Numbered from the stretch's first letter, positions 6,751 to 15,094 are shown. The stretch is 30,139 bases of DNA from Chloroflexota bacterium (GCA_005881235.1 VBEQ01000041.1:1-30139), one strand, 5' to 3'. Numbers and translations: made by a program. The notes: generated by a model not told the origin, from the letters alone.

Positions 6751-7953
6751 ATGGACTTCGACCATTCACCCAAAGTGAAGGCGTTACAGAAAAAACTGGA
6801 CGACTTCATGGGCGAGTTTATCTACCCAAACCAGCAACGGTATCGAGAGCAGACGGCCGGCGACGACCGCTGGCGACCGTCCGCCCTCATCGAAGGCCTG
6901 AAGCCGAAGGCCCGGGCAGCGGGCCTCTGGAACCTTTTCCTTCCGGACTCCCCGCAAGGCGGCGGGCTGACCAACCTGGAGTACGCGCCACTCTGCGAGA
7001 TCATGGGCCGCGTCCCCTGGGCACCCGAGGTCTTCAACTGCTCGGCCCCGGATACCGGGAACATGGAAATCCTCGACCGCTATGGGACCCCGGAGCAGAA
7101 GGACCGATGGCTGCGGCCGCTTTTGGATGGAGAGATTCGTTCCGGTTTCGCGATGACGGAACCGGATGTCGCGTCCTCCGACGCGACCAATATCAAGAGC
7201 CGCATCGTTCGCGATGGCGACGACCTGGTCATCAACGGCCGGAAATGGTGGACGTCGGGAGCGATGGACCCACGCTGCCAACTCCTCATCTTCATGGGCA
7301 AGACCGACGCGGAGAATCCGGACCGTCACCGGCAGCAATCCATGGTCCTGGTGCCCCGCGATGCGCCGGGGGTCCGAATCCTGCGCTGGCTACCCGTCTT
7401 CGGGTTTGATGACGCCCCTCACGGACATGCTGAGGTTGACTTCGTGGATGTCCGAGTGCCCGCGGCCAACGTGCTGCTGGGCGAAGGCCGCGGCTTCGAG
7501 ATCGCCCAGGCTCGGCTGGGCCCTGGCCGAATTCACCACTGTATGCGGCTGATCGGGCTGGCGGAAGTAGGCCTCGAACTGATGTGCAAACGAGTTAGCA
7601 GCCGGGTGGCCTTTGGCAAGCCGCTCGCCCAGCAGTCGGTGTGGCTCGAGCGAATCGCGGAGGCACGCATCTTGATCGATGAGGCGCGCCTGCTGACGCT
7701 GAACGCGGCCTACCGGATGGACACCGCGGGCAACAAGGCGGCACGAGCCGAGATCGCCATGATCAAAGTGGCGGCGCCGAACATGCTCTGCACCGTTCTC
7801 GACTGGGCGATCCAGGCGCACGGCGCGGCCGGCGTTTCCGAGGATTTTCCGCTGGCGCAGGCCTATGCGTACGCGCGTACGGTCCGGATCGTCGATGGTC
7901 CCGACGAGGTTCACCGCAACCAGATCGGTCGACTCGAGCTTGGCAAGTACTGA
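6751..7953 (+). CDS. Acyl-CoA dehydrogenase, ACAD10/11-like
   Basis: A 400-aa flavoprotein of the acyl-CoA dehydrogenase superfamily. The N-terminus MDFDHSPKVKALQ, the FAMTEPDVASSDATN loop (flavin and substrate contact) and the C-terminal IVDGPDEVHRNQIGRLEL are those of the ACAD10/ACAD11 branch. In ordinary family members the catalytic glutamate sits in YEGT, whereas here the position is D382 (VDGPDE). The start at ATG 6751 is chosen because the further open frame upstream only mirrors the SDR gene. It is followed by a histidine phosphatase and an APH-like kinase. That combination points to phosphorylation-assisted handling of 4-hydroxyacyl-CoA, as in LvaC and mammalian ACAD10/11, rather than plain beta-oxidation. 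Confidence 0.9.
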   Translation: MDFDHSPKVKALQKKLDDFMGEFIYPNQQRYREQTAGDDRWRPSALIEGLKPKARAAGLWNLFLPDSPQGGGLTNLEYAPLCEIMGRVPWAPEVFNCSAPDTGNMEILDRYGTPEQKDRWLRPLLDGEIRSGFAMTEPDVASSDATNIKSRIVRDGDDLVINGRKWWTSGAMDPRCQLLIFMGKTDAENPDRHRQQSMVLVPRDAPGVRILRWLPVFGFDDAPHGHAEVDFVDVRVPAANVLLGEGRGFEIAQARLGPGRIHHCMRLIGLAEVGLELMCKRVSSRVAFGKPLAQQSVWLERIAEARILIDEARLLTLNAAYRMDTAGNKAARAEIAMIKVAAPNMLCTVLDWAIQAHGAAGVSEDFPLAQAYAYARTVRIVDGPDEVHRNQIGRLELGKY

Positions 7954-7969
7954 AGACATCACCAGCGCG

Positions 7970-8527
7970 ATGCGTGCGCTCCGCCGCGCCTATTTGATTG
8001 GTGTTGAGGGCGTCACCGAGATCTGGCTGGTTCGACACGCGGACGCCTATGACGGGCTCGAGGACGTTGCGGATCCTCCGCTGAGCCGGGTGGGAGTCGA
8101 TCAAGCTGAGCGCCTGGCGCGACGCCTGCAACCGCTCGAGATTCGTGCCGTTTACTCCAGCCCACACCAGCGCGCGCGGCAGACCGCGGAGGCCCTCACC
8201 GACCGGCTCGCGATCGAGCCCAGGTTGGCCGAGGCCCGTGCCAGCTACGCGGCCGGCAAGGTTGAAATCGAGGAAAGCCCCGTCGCCGTAATCCAGCGAA
8301 TGCAGGAGGCCGTCGACGCGGCGGTCGCCGCGCACTCCGGCGGGCGTGTCGTGATGGTGACTCACGGGATCGCGATCCTGAACTATCTTTGCGACGTCCT
8401 CCAGCTCGCGCCGGGCACGCTGCGCCTCTTCCCCGATTTCACCAGCATCAGCGTGGTCCGGGTCAAAGGTGATCGCCGCATGGCGGGTTCCCTTTGCGAC
8501 GTCGCCCACCTGGCACCGGTGCCATGA
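7970..8527 (+). CDS. Histidine phosphatase family protein (phosphoglycerate-mutase-like)
   Basis: A 185-aa protein with the RHG-type signature LVRHADAYDG (R22, nucleophile H23), the second arginine region SSPHQRARQTAEAL (R70) and the acid/base histidine in VTHGIA (H132). Members of this branch remove phosphate from small molecules or proteins. The ATG at 7970 lies 16 nt after the dehydrogenase stop; it has no clear ribosome binding site, and a TTG at 7994 is possible. Its stop overlaps the kinase start (ATGA at 8524-8527), so kinase and phosphatase are made together. A role in removing the phosphate added by the kinase product is an inference from this pairing. Confidence 0.88.
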   Translation: MRALRRAYLIGVEGVTEIWLVRHADAYDGLEDVADPPLSRVGVDQAERLARRLQPLEIRAVYSSPHQRARQTAEALTDRLAIEPRLAEARASYAAGKVEIEESPVAVIQRMQEAVDAAVAAHSGGRVVMVTHGIAILNYLCDVLQLAPGTLRLFPDFTSISVVRVKGDRRMAGSLCDVAHLAPVP

Positions 8528-9423
8528 CCGAAGCGGAGGAGCGGATTCGGAAGGATCTCGGGGCCCAGATCAAAGAGGATGTGCGCGAGGTCCGCGCAAT
8601 CCCCGAGGGTCATTCCGGCTTCACCTACTGGGTCGCGCTCGACGGGCGCCGCGCCGTCCTGCGCCTTCCTCCGCCAGGGGCGCGCATCGCCGGCCCGGCC
8701 GATATTCCGCGGCAGGCGAGGATCATGGCGGCGCTGCACGCCGAAGGTTTGCCGGTACCCGCCGTGGTGGCGAGCTCAGACGACGCGGTCGTCGATGGAC
8801 GACCATTCGTCCTCATGGAAATGGTCCACGGGGATCGAGTCGAGCCGGCCATCGCCGCCGGGAGCAACCCGCTCCGGCTGGCATCCTCCGCCGTGGAGGT
8901 GCTCCGCCGTCTCCAGGCCGTGCCCGCGGCGAAAACCGGCATCGGCGATGAGGAGCCGGTGTCGCTCGCTGCCGAGGTCGCGCGCTGGACCTGGTTGATG
9001 GACCGTGCCCCCGCCGAGCTCACCCGGCGGGCACCCGAGCTGGCGCAACGGCTGCTCGAGCGGCAGCCACGCCCCGGGCCGCCGGTTCTCGTCCACGGCG
9101 ATTACCACTTCGGAAACATGCTCTTCGACGGCGGGCGCGTGGCGGCCGTCGTCGACTGGGAGATCGCGCAGCTCGGCCAGCCTCTGCTCGACCTCTGTTG
9201 TATCAGCCTCTCCCACGTCTCAGCCGATGCCGTCCGCGAGATCTATGGCGCCGACCCCGGCGACTATCGCTGGTACCTGGCCCTGACCTTGTACAAGTAC
9301 GCGGCGATCTTCGGCTACAACCTGATGCTGCATCGCCGCGGCAAGCGGCCCGATCCGAGCTACGAACAACGAACGGACACCATCCTGGGATTCATCGACC
9401 AGGGCACCACCGTGCTGGGCTAG
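8524..9423 (+). CDS. Phosphotransferase family protein (APH/ACAD10-11 kinase-like, LvaA-type)
   Basis: A 299-aa protein of the aminoglycoside-phosphotransferase fold. Brenner's motif HGDYHFGNML (191-200) has the catalytic D193 and metal-binding N198. DWEIAQ (D211) supplies the second metal ligand. The N-lobe is recognisable from GHSGFTYWV and AVLRLPP. The 'LVHGDYHFGN...VVDWEIAQLGQPLLDL' type is the one fused to ACAD in mammalian ACAD10/11 and encoded separately as LvaA in the levulinate pathway. There it phosphorylates the 4-hydroxyl of a hydroxyacyl-CoA. An antibiotic-resistance role is less likely, given the dehydrogenase two genes upstream. Confidence 0.88.
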   Translation: MTEAEERIRKDLGAQIKEDVREVRAIPEGHSGFTYWVALDGRRAVLRLPPPGARIAGPADIPRQARIMAALHAEGLPVPAVVASSDDAVVDGRPFVLMEMVHGDRVEPAIAAGSNPLRLASSAVEVLRRLQAVPAAKTGIGDEEPVSLAAEVARWTWLMDRAPAELTRRAPELAQRLLERQPRPGPPVLVHGDYHFGNMLFDGGRVAAVVDWEIAQLGQPLLDLCCISLSHVSADAVREIYGADPGDYRWYLALTLYKYAAIFGYNLMLHRRGKRPDPSYEQRTDTILGFIDQGTTVLG

Positions 9424-9424
9424 C

Positions 9425-10163
9425 GTGGAGACGCGCGGTCGCGTCGTGGTCGTGACTGGCGGCGCAGGCGGGATCGGCGCTGCGCTCTGCCGGCGCTTCG
9501 CGGCCGATGGCGCGGAGCGGGTGGTGGTGTCGGACATCGACGCTCAGGCCGCAGCGGCGGTCGCGGCTGAGATCGGCGGCACGGCGGTTCCCGCCGATGT
9601 CGCGGTGGAGTCCGACGTGGAGCGCCTGGTTGCGACAACCATGAAGGCCCATGGCCGAATCGATATCTATTGCTCCAATGCCGGCATCGCCTTCGGCGGT
9701 GGGCCCGAGGCTGCACGTCATGGCGCACGTCTACGCGGCGCGCGCCCTGCTCCCGGGGATGCGGGCGCGCGGTGAAGGCTACATCGTGGGCACTATTTCG
9801 GCCGCCGGGCTGCTCAACCACATCCTGGCGGCGCCCTACGCGGTGACGAAGTCAGCCGGCCTCTCCCTCTTCGAATGGATGGCCATCGCCTACCACGACC
9901 AGGGCATCCGGGTCTCCGCGCTCTGCCCGCAGGGGGTGCGGACGGCGATGCTGGCGAAGGGGGGCGAGCGCAACTTTCTGACATCGGGCGCGCTGGGTCC
10001 CGAGCAGGTCGCCGATGCCGTCGTCGAGGCGATGCGCGACGAGCGGTTTCTCATCCTGCCCCATCCGGACGTGGGCGAATTTTTCCTGCGCAAAGCCTCC
10101 GACTACGACCGATGGCTTAAGGGCATGCGTCGTTTGCGCGGCCGAATCCTGGCGGAGCAGTAA
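9425..10163 (+). pseudogene. SDR oxidoreductase broken by a short internal deletion and frame change
   Basis: The first part, from GTG 9425 (one base after the kinase stop), is a normal SDR N-terminus with TGGAGGIG and CSNAG, open to about 9712 as ...IAFGGGPEA. The second part continues in another frame as LHVMAHVYAARALLPGM, with the active-site region TISAAGLLNHILAAPYAVTKSAG (S, Y and K present) and a normal C-terminus ending at 10163. Family members have about 11-12 further residues between 'GPEA' and 'HVMAHVYAAR' (the D-x-x-W-x-x-x-W-x-V helix). So roughly 35 nt appear to be missing near 9708-9718, a length that breaks the frame. The rest of the gene is undamaged, which means recent loss or an assembly error. 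Confidence 0.8.
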
Positions 10164-10192
10164 GGGCCGCCGGATCACGCCGGCAGCCCTTT
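10164..10192 (+). terminator. Hairpin terminator between convergent operons
   Basis: Directly after the TAA at 10161-10163, GGGCCGCCGG (10164-10173) pairs with CCGGCAGCCC (10180-10189) around the loop ATCACG. That is ten pairs with one C-A mismatch. A short TTT follows on the plus strand. On the minus strand the hairpin is preceded by the end of livK and followed by TTACTG, so it may also stop the liv operon. The T-run is weak, so efficiency is uncertain. Confidence 0.55.
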
Positions 10193-10207
10193 CCCGCGAC
10201 GCGTACC

Positions 10208-11527
10208 CTACGGAATACCGTTTGCCGGAGGCGTCGATGCCGATCCGCTGTACTGGGAGATCGGGCCCGAGTCAGAGGACGTATACACGGGACCCGTCGT
10301 CGTTTGCGTCCCGTCCGCCGCGATCGTGTAGATCTGCACACCGAGGAAGCCGAGGTGGTTGCTGGACGAGAAGCCAAGCGGCGCGAGCCCCGGCCCGCCG
10401 CTCAGCTTGGTCGTCTCGAGCGCCTTCACGAAGCTGGCTCGGGTCGGATTGCGGCCCGCTGCCTTCATGGCCTGGACGAAGGTGTAGGCCTGCGCCATGC
10501 CGTAAAGGACATTGCCATCCCAGGGCAGGTTCGAGACGTACTTGTCGTGGATCCCCTTGAATAGGCTGATCCACGGATTCGCGCTATCCCCGGTCAGCGG
10601 GAGATAGGCGTCGGTGACCATGCCGCCGAGCAACGCTCCTCCGACCGCGCCCTTCGAGAAGTTCTTCAGCAGGCCGGTCAAGGTGGTGACGTCGGAGCCA
10701 ACATTGCTCACCACCCAGATCGGATGGTAGCCGAGCTTGGCCGCGCCCAGGAGCGCTAGCGCGGTGAAGGCCGGAATCGAAAAGGAGACGACCACCTCCG
10801 CGCCCGATGCTTTCAGGGCGGCGATCTGCGGCCCGATGTTCGTGTTGGTCGGGACATAGTTCTGCCGGCTCGCGTCCGGGACGGACGACGCGCCGAGCTG
10901 AGCATCGAGACCTTTGACGCCGTCGGTGCCGAACTCGTCGTTCTGGTAGAAATACCCGACCTTCTTGCCACCAAGACTCTTCTGAATGTATTGGCCGAGG
11001 ATCTTGCCCTCGATGGTGTAGTCCGGCTGCCAGCCGAAGGTGTAGGGGTGATTGGAGACATCGTTCCAGCAGTTGCAGCCGCTCGATACGAACAGATCGG
11101 GCACCTTTTGAGAGTTGATGTAATCGACGACCGCCAGGTGCGTCGGCGTTCCCAGTGCGCTGAACATCGCGAAGACCTTGTCCTCCAGGATCAGCTTGCG
11201 CGTAAGGCTTGCGGTGTTCGTCGGATTGTAGCCGTCGTCGTAGTAGTAGTACGTGATCTTGCGCCCGTTGATTCCGCCGTGGTCGTTCACGTAGTTGAAG
11301 TAGGCGTTCGAGCTGGGAGAGATCTCCGAATAGCCAGGCGCGGCCCGCCCGGTCAGCGGTTGTGTACTCCCAATCGTGATCGTCGTCGCCGTGATGCCAG
11401 GCGCCGACGCCGTGTTGGTGCCGGAGCTGTTATCGCCGCTCGTGCCGCAGGCCGCGAGCAACCCGGCAAGACAGACGATCGCAATCGCTCTAATCCTTAA
11501 GGCATTGCCGCCCATCACACTTTTCAA
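10208..11527 (-). CDS. livK: LIV-type ABC transporter substrate-binding lipoprotein
   Basis: A 439-aa periplasmic-binding-type protein (type I, LivK family). From the TTG start at 11527 the protein opens with basic residues, a hydrophobic stretch (residues 14-26) and the lipobox LAAC with C27, so it is a membrane-anchored lipoprotein. The family core begins at ITIGSTQPLTGRA and includes YYYYDDGYNPT and YFYQNDEFGTDG. TTG 11527 is chosen because AGGAGG (plus 11533-11538) lies 5 nt upstream; the ATG at 11515 would be too far away. A serine- and threonine-rich linker follows the lipobox. It is the last gene of the liv operon, 39 nt after livM. The neighbours suggest a carboxylate or hydroxy/aromatic acid ligand rather than an amino acid. 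Confidence 0.9.
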   Translation of the reverse strand: MKSVMGGNALRIRAIAIVCLAGLLAACGTSGDNSSGTNTASAPGITATTITIGSTQPLTGRAAPGYSEISPSSNAYFNYVNDHGGINGRKITYYYYDDGYNPTNTASLTRKLILEDKVFAMFSALGTPTHLAVVDYINSQKVPDLFVSSGCNCWNDVSNHPYTFGWQPDYTIEGKILGQYIQKSLGGKKVGYFYQNDEFGTDGVKGLDAQLGASSVPDASRQNYVPTNTNIGPQIAALKASGAEVVVSFSIPAFTALALLGAAKLGYHPIWVVSNVGSDVTTLTGLLKNFSKGAVGGALLGGMVTDAYLPLTGDSANPWISLFKGIHDKYVSNLPWDGNVLYGMAQAYTFVQAMKAAGRNPTRASFVKALETTKLSGGPGLAPLGFSSSNHLGFLGVQIYTIAADGTQTTTGPVYTSSDSGPISQYSGSASTPPANGIP

Positions 11528-11566
11528 TCGAACCTCCTTCCTTTGTGCGGGTCCCAAGTTCATCGA

Positions 11567-12655
11567 CTAGGTATCTGGTGCGGGATCGTCCCAATCCACC
11601 ACCCCCTTTTGCCCACCTCCCGGGGTGTTTCCCCAGCGAGCCCGGCCGTACGCAAGAATTCTCCGAAGCGCGCCCTGGATGCCGTGCGGAGCCACGAGCA
11701 TGGCGATCACGAGGATGCAGCCGTAAATCGCGAGCGGCAGGTTGTCGGCGACGGAGCTCGGAAGGCTCAACCTGCTCGCCATTCCGCTGGTGAGCAGCGG
11801 GACGAAGACCAGTACGAGGGAGCCCCACACGGCGCCCGCCAGGCTGCCCAACCCGCCGATGACGATCGCGGTGATCAGTTGGAGGGAAAGGGCGAGGGTG
11901 AATCCGGCCGGCGCCGTGACCCCGGTCCAGTAGGCGAGCAACGCGCCCGCCAGGCCCGCGCACGCCGCGCTGACCACGAAAGCCAGTACCTGGGTGCGAG
12001 CGACATTGATGCCGGCGAGTGCCGCGGCAGCTTCGTTATCGCGCACGGCCTTGAAGGCGCGACCCGGGGCGCCGCGGAGGAGGTTGGCCAGCAGCACCAT
12101 CGTCACGATGGCGGCGGCGAACGCGATCCAGGCGAGCCAGCGCTCCGGGGGAAAGTCGGCTCCCAGCCAGTCGGGGGGCGACGATGGCGCCACGGTCAGA
12201 CCGGACTCACCGCCGAAGATGCTCTTGTACCGGGTCGCCACCTGCGGGATTGCGACCGCCAGGGTGAGGGTTGCGCCCGCGAGGTAGGGACCGCGCAGAC
12301 GCGCCGCGGCATACCCGAAGCCGATGCCAATGACCCCTGTGCTCAGCACCGCGGCGAGCAGCACGACGATGACGGGGAACTGGTGGTGGTCCTTGAGTAA
12401 GAGTGAGGCGGTGTACGCGCCGATAGCCATTAGTGCGCCGTGGCCGAGCGACAGCTGCCCGTTCAGCCCCGTAAGCAGGTTGAGCCCCGCCGCCGCGACC
12501 GCGAAGATGGCGACCGCCGTCAGGTTGTAGTCGTCGTAGGCCCCGATCTGCGAGCTGAGCAAGAGCAGCACGACGGCCGCCCCCAGCGCGAACAGCAGGT
12601 GACGACCGAAGGTTGGCCTGACCAGCCGATCAAGACGCGACTGGACGGCCACCAT
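11567..12655 (-). CDS. livM: LIV-type ABC transporter permease LivM
   Basis: A 362-aa inner-membrane permease with eight to ten predicted helices. The LivM signatures GLNLLTGLNGQLSLGHGALM (about residues 57-76) and the cytoplasmic coupling loop GRAFKAVRDNEAAAALAGIN, which contacts the ATPases, are both present. The long loop with SGLTV...DWLG is normal for LivM. The C-terminus has an extra hydrophilic tail of about 25 residues (GRARWGNTPGGGQKGVVDWD). The ATG at 12655 follows the livH stop after one base, which means tight coupling. It forms the channel together with LivH. Confidence 0.93.
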   Translation of the reverse strand: MVAVQSRLDRLVRPTFGRHLLFALGAAVVLLLLSSQIGAYDDYNLTAVAIFAVAAAGLNLLTGLNGQLSLGHGALMAIGAYTASLLLKDHHQFPVIVVLLAAVLSTGVIGIGFGYAAARLRGPYLAGATLTLAVAIPQVATRYKSIFGGESGLTVAPSSPPDWLGADFPPERWLAWIAFAAAIVTMVLLANLLRGAPGRAFKAVRDNEAAAALAGINVARTQVLAFVVSAACAGLAGALLAYWTGVTAPAGFTLALSLQLITAIVIGGLGSLAGAVWGSLVLVFVPLLTSGMASRLSLPSSVADNLPLAIYGCILVIAMLVAPHGIQGALRRILAYGRARWGNTPGGGQKGVVDWDDPAPDT

Positions 12656-12656
12656 C

Positions 12657-13535
12657 TCAGACTTGCCGGACCCGCTGCACCGAGAAGAGGCCGCTCGGCC
12701 TCACCATCAGCACCGCGATGAGGATGACCAGGGCCCCGACCGTTTCGAGGTCGGAGCCGAAATAGCCGCCGACGTACGTGAGGGCAAAGCCCATCAGCAG
12801 CCCGCCGACGACCGCCCCCACCGCGCTGTCGAGTCCCCCGAGGACAGCCCCGGTGAAACCAAAGACCAGCACGTCGTCCATGAACGTCGGATAGAGCAGC
12901 AGCGAGGGGGCGATCAGCACGCCGGCGAGCGCGCCGACCAGCGACGCGAGCGCCCATCCCAGGGTGAGCATTCGTCCAACCCGGATACCGAGAAGCCGCG
13001 AGACTTCGGGGTTGAAGGCCGAGGCCCGCATGCGCAGGCCCAGGTCCGTCTTCTGGAAGAGCACCAGGAGGAGGAGCATCACGGCCACGACGCTGCCGAG
13101 GGTAAAGAGATCGAACGGCGAGAAGGGGACCTGCGAGGTTCCCAGACGCAGGCCGACGATCGAGAAGGCCGGAGGGAAGGACCTGATCTGGCCACCAAAG
13201 GCCATGGGAGCGAGGGCCTCGAGGAAGAGCAGCAGCCCCAACGTAAGGATGACCACGTTGAGGGCAGGCGCCGACTCGACGGGGCGAACGATCACGCGCT
13301 CGACGATCGCGCCAAGCAGCAACCCGCTGACGAGGGCAACCAGAAAGCCCACCCAGTAGGGCGTACCGTGCTCGATGGCGAAGACCGCGAGGTAGGTGGT
13401 GAACATCGCCATCGCCCCCTGGGCGAAGTTGATGACCTTGGTGGCGCGCCAGATCATCACCAGGGCCAGCGCCATCGCGGCGTAGATCGCCCCCTGGGTC
13501 ACACCGTTCAAGGTCAGGACGAAGAACCGGCTCAT
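12657..13535 (-). CDS. livH: LIV-type ABC transporter permease LivH
   Basis: A 292-aa inner-membrane permease, eight or so helices. Diagnostic LivH features are the N-terminal LNGVTQGAIYAAMALALVMI, the KVINFAQGAMAMF motif and the coupling loop LGLRMRASAFNPEVSRLLGI. The helix with GGLDSAVGAVVGGLLMG near residue 230-250 is also typical. The ATG at 13535 is three bases past the livF stop. It pairs with LivM to make the membrane channel of the importer. Confidence 0.94.
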   Translation of the reverse strand: MSRFFVLTLNGVTQGAIYAAMALALVMIWRATKVINFAQGAMAMFTTYLAVFAIEHGTPYWVGFLVALVSGLLLGAIVERVIVRPVESAPALNVVILTLGLLLFLEALAPMAFGGQIRSFPPAFSIVGLRLGTSQVPFSPFDLFTLGSVVAVMLLLLVLFQKTDLGLRMRASAFNPEVSRLLGIRVGRMLTLGWALASLVGALAGVLIAPSLLLYPTFMDDVLVFGFTGAVLGGLDSAVGAVVGGLLMGFALTYVGGYFGSDLETVGALVILIAVLMVRPSGLFSVQRVRQV

Positions 13536-13538
13536 GGC

Positions 13539-14246
13539 TTAGAAACCCAGGTAGGCATGTCGAAGCCGCTCCTCGCCCAAGAGCTGTTGAGCTCGGCCCC
13601 GGGCCACCACCTTCCCCAGGTGGAGGACGATGCCTTCGTCGGCAACCGAGAGGGCGCTCTTTGCGTTCTGTTCGATCAGGAGGACCGTCAACCCGCGCTC
13701 CGTGACCAGCGTCCTGAGGCGAGCCATGATCTGGACGAGCACGAGCCGGGCGAGGCCGAGCGAGGGCTCATCGAGGAGGAGCACCCGCGCGCGAGCGACC
13801 AGAGCGCGGCCGAGCGATAGCATCTGGCGTTCGCCCCCCGAGAGGCTGAAGGCCGCCACGTGCCGGCGGTTGGCCAGCGGGGGAAAGAGATCGTAGGCCT
13901 CGGCGAGCGCGCCGCGCTGGCCCTTGGGATCGCGTCGCCACAGACCCCCGAGCCGGAGGTTTTCGTCCACCGTCAACTCGGCGAGCACACCCTGGCCCTG
14001 GGGCACATGCGCGACCCCTAAACGCGCGATCTCCTCGGGGGCAAGGCGCGTGATGTCGCGCCCATCGAGGCGCACCGACCCGCCACGCGGCCGCGTCAGA
14101 CCTGAGATCGTCCGGACCAGGGTCGTTTTCCCGGCCCCATTGGCCCCGAGGACCGCCGTCATCGACCCGTCCGGCACCGTGAGGGAAACAGCATGCAGCG
14201 CCACAACCGGACCGTAGGCAACCGTGAGGTCGATGACCTCAAGCAT
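13539..14246 (-). CDS. livF: LIV-type ABC transporter ATPase LivF
   Basis: A 235-aa ATPase with Walker A GANGAGKTT, the Q-loop region HVPQGQGVLAELTV, ABC signature LSGGERQM, Walker B VLLLDEPS and an H-loop region LLIEQN. In LivF the H-loop histidine is normally replaced by Q/N as seen here. The family's DEPSLGLAP is DEPSLGLAR in this protein, a small change. I place the start at ATG 14246 (LEVIDLTVAYG), overlapping the livG stop by 8 bp. The open frame extends 11 codons further to 14279, but those residues do not look like LivF. Confidence 0.92.
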   Translation of the reverse strand: MLEVIDLTVAYGPVVALHAVSLTVPDGSMTAVLGANGAGKTTLVRTISGLTRPRGGSVRLDGRDITRLAPEEIARLGVAHVPQGQGVLAELTVDENLRLGGLWRRDPKGQRGALAEAYDLFPPLANRRHVAAFSLSGGERQMLSLGRALVARARVLLLDEPSLGLARLVLVQIMARLRTLVTERGLTVLLIEQNAKSALSVADEGIVLHLGKVVARGRAQQLLGEERLRHAYLGF

Positions 14247-15033
14247 CGGAAGACGCCTCTGGGCTTTTGACATCTTCACCGAGATAGGCCGTCGCCACCT
14301 GGGGATCGTCCCGGATCTCCTTGGGCGTCCCCGACGCGATCACGCGGCCGAGGTTGAGCACGATGACGCGGTCGGAAATCGCCATCACGAAATCGAGGTG
14401 GTGCTCGACGACGGCGACGCACATCCGAGCGCGGAGCTGCTTGATGAGGGCGGCGAGCTCATCGATGTCCTGAGCCGAGAGTCCGCTGACGGGCTCATCC
14501 AACAGCAGCAGCGAAGGCTCCGCCATGAGGGCCCGAGCGATGATGACCCGTTTCTGTACCCCATAGGGCAGCGTGCCGGGGTAGGCTCTCGTGTGGCCGG
14601 CGATGCCGAGCCGGTCGAGGATCTCGTGGGCTTTCGAGGCGAGCTCGGCCTCGATCCGATCGGAGCTCGGCAGGGCGAGGAGCGACGGAAGTAGGCCCGG
14701 ACGCACCCTCGATCCGGCGACGACATTTTCCTGAACAGTAAGTCCTGGCCAGAGGCCCAGGCCCTGGAGGGTGCGGGCGATACCGAGCCGCGCGAGGCGG
14801 TGGGGCGCAGTGCCGAGCAGCGGCTCGCCGCGGTAGTTGATGCGGCCAGAGTCCGGACGCACGAATCCGCACACGGCGTTGAACAGTGTCGTCTTGCCGG
14901 CGCCGTTCGGTCCGATGATGGCGACCACTTCACCTGGATCGATACGGAGGGAGACCTCATCCAGCGCCAGGATTCCCCCGAAGCGAATTTTCAGGTCTAC
15001 GACCTCAAGGGTCGGCCGCGAAAGCTCTCCCAC
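14239..15033 (-). CDS. livG: LIV-type ABC transporter ATPase LivG
   Basis: A 264-aa ATPase, first gene of the liv operon. Walker A is GPNGAGKTT, the signature has the LivG-type form LPYGVQKRVIIARAL, and Walker B is LLLLDEPVSGL. A true H-loop histidine is present in VVEHHLDFVM. The GTG start at 15033 has a GGGAGAGG site about 5 nt upstream. The promoter and a palindromic operator lie directly before it (15046-15094). It forms the ATPase pair with LivF. The gene order G-F-H-M-K, with the binding protein last, differs from the classical K-first order. Confidence 0.93.
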   Translation of the reverse strand: MGELSRPTLEVVDLKIRFGGILALDEVSLRIDPGEVVAIIGPNGAGKTTLFNAVCGFVRPDSGRINYRGEPLLGTAPHRLARLGIARTLQGLGLWPGLTVQENVVAGSRVRPGLLPSLLALPSSDRIEAELASKAHEILDRLGIAGHTRAYPGTLPYGVQKRVIIARALMAEPSLLLLDEPVSGLSAQDIDELAALIKQLRARMCVAVVEHHLDFVMAISDRVIVLNLGRVIASGTPKEIRDDPQVATAYLGEDVKSPEASSDA

Positions 15034-15045
15034 GCTCTCCTCTCC

Positions 15046-15059
15046 CTAACGAACGTTCG
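15046..15059. promoter_or_regulatory. Candidate TetR operator at the liv promoter (CNAACGNNCGTTNG)
   Basis: CTAACGAACGTTCG is a pseudo-palindrome that fits CNAACGNNCGTTNG at every fixed position. As I recall, this is the consensus reported for the phenylacetyl-CoA-responsive TetR repressor PaaR of Thermus thermophilus. It lies 7 nt downstream of the liv -10 box and 12 nt before the livG GTG, where a bound repressor would block initiation. A second match is at 15772-15785, on the other side of the tetR gene. Confidence 0.7.
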
Positions 15060-15066
15060 ATCAGAC

Positions 15067-15094
15067 AGTATCCGCTGACGCTGGGGCAAGTCAA
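15067..15094 (-). promoter_or_regulatory. Sigma70-type promoter of the liv operon
   Basis: On the minus strand TTGACT (plus 15089-15094) is followed after 16 nt by GATACT (15067-15072). The operator palindrome begins 7 nt downstream, about at the expected transcription start. The promoter lies between tetR and livG in a 72-bp gap. tetR itself may also read through into livG, since both are on the minus strand. Confidence 0.6.

Noticed and set aside
8524..9423. Aminoglycoside resistance gene
   Set aside because: The fold is shared, but the protein is the ACAD10/11-LvaA type by motif and by its dehydrogenase neighbour.
12663..13820. 385-aa charged open frame on the plus strand
   Set aside because: Antisense to livH and livF. 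It consists mainly of D, E, H, R and G without any recognisable domain.
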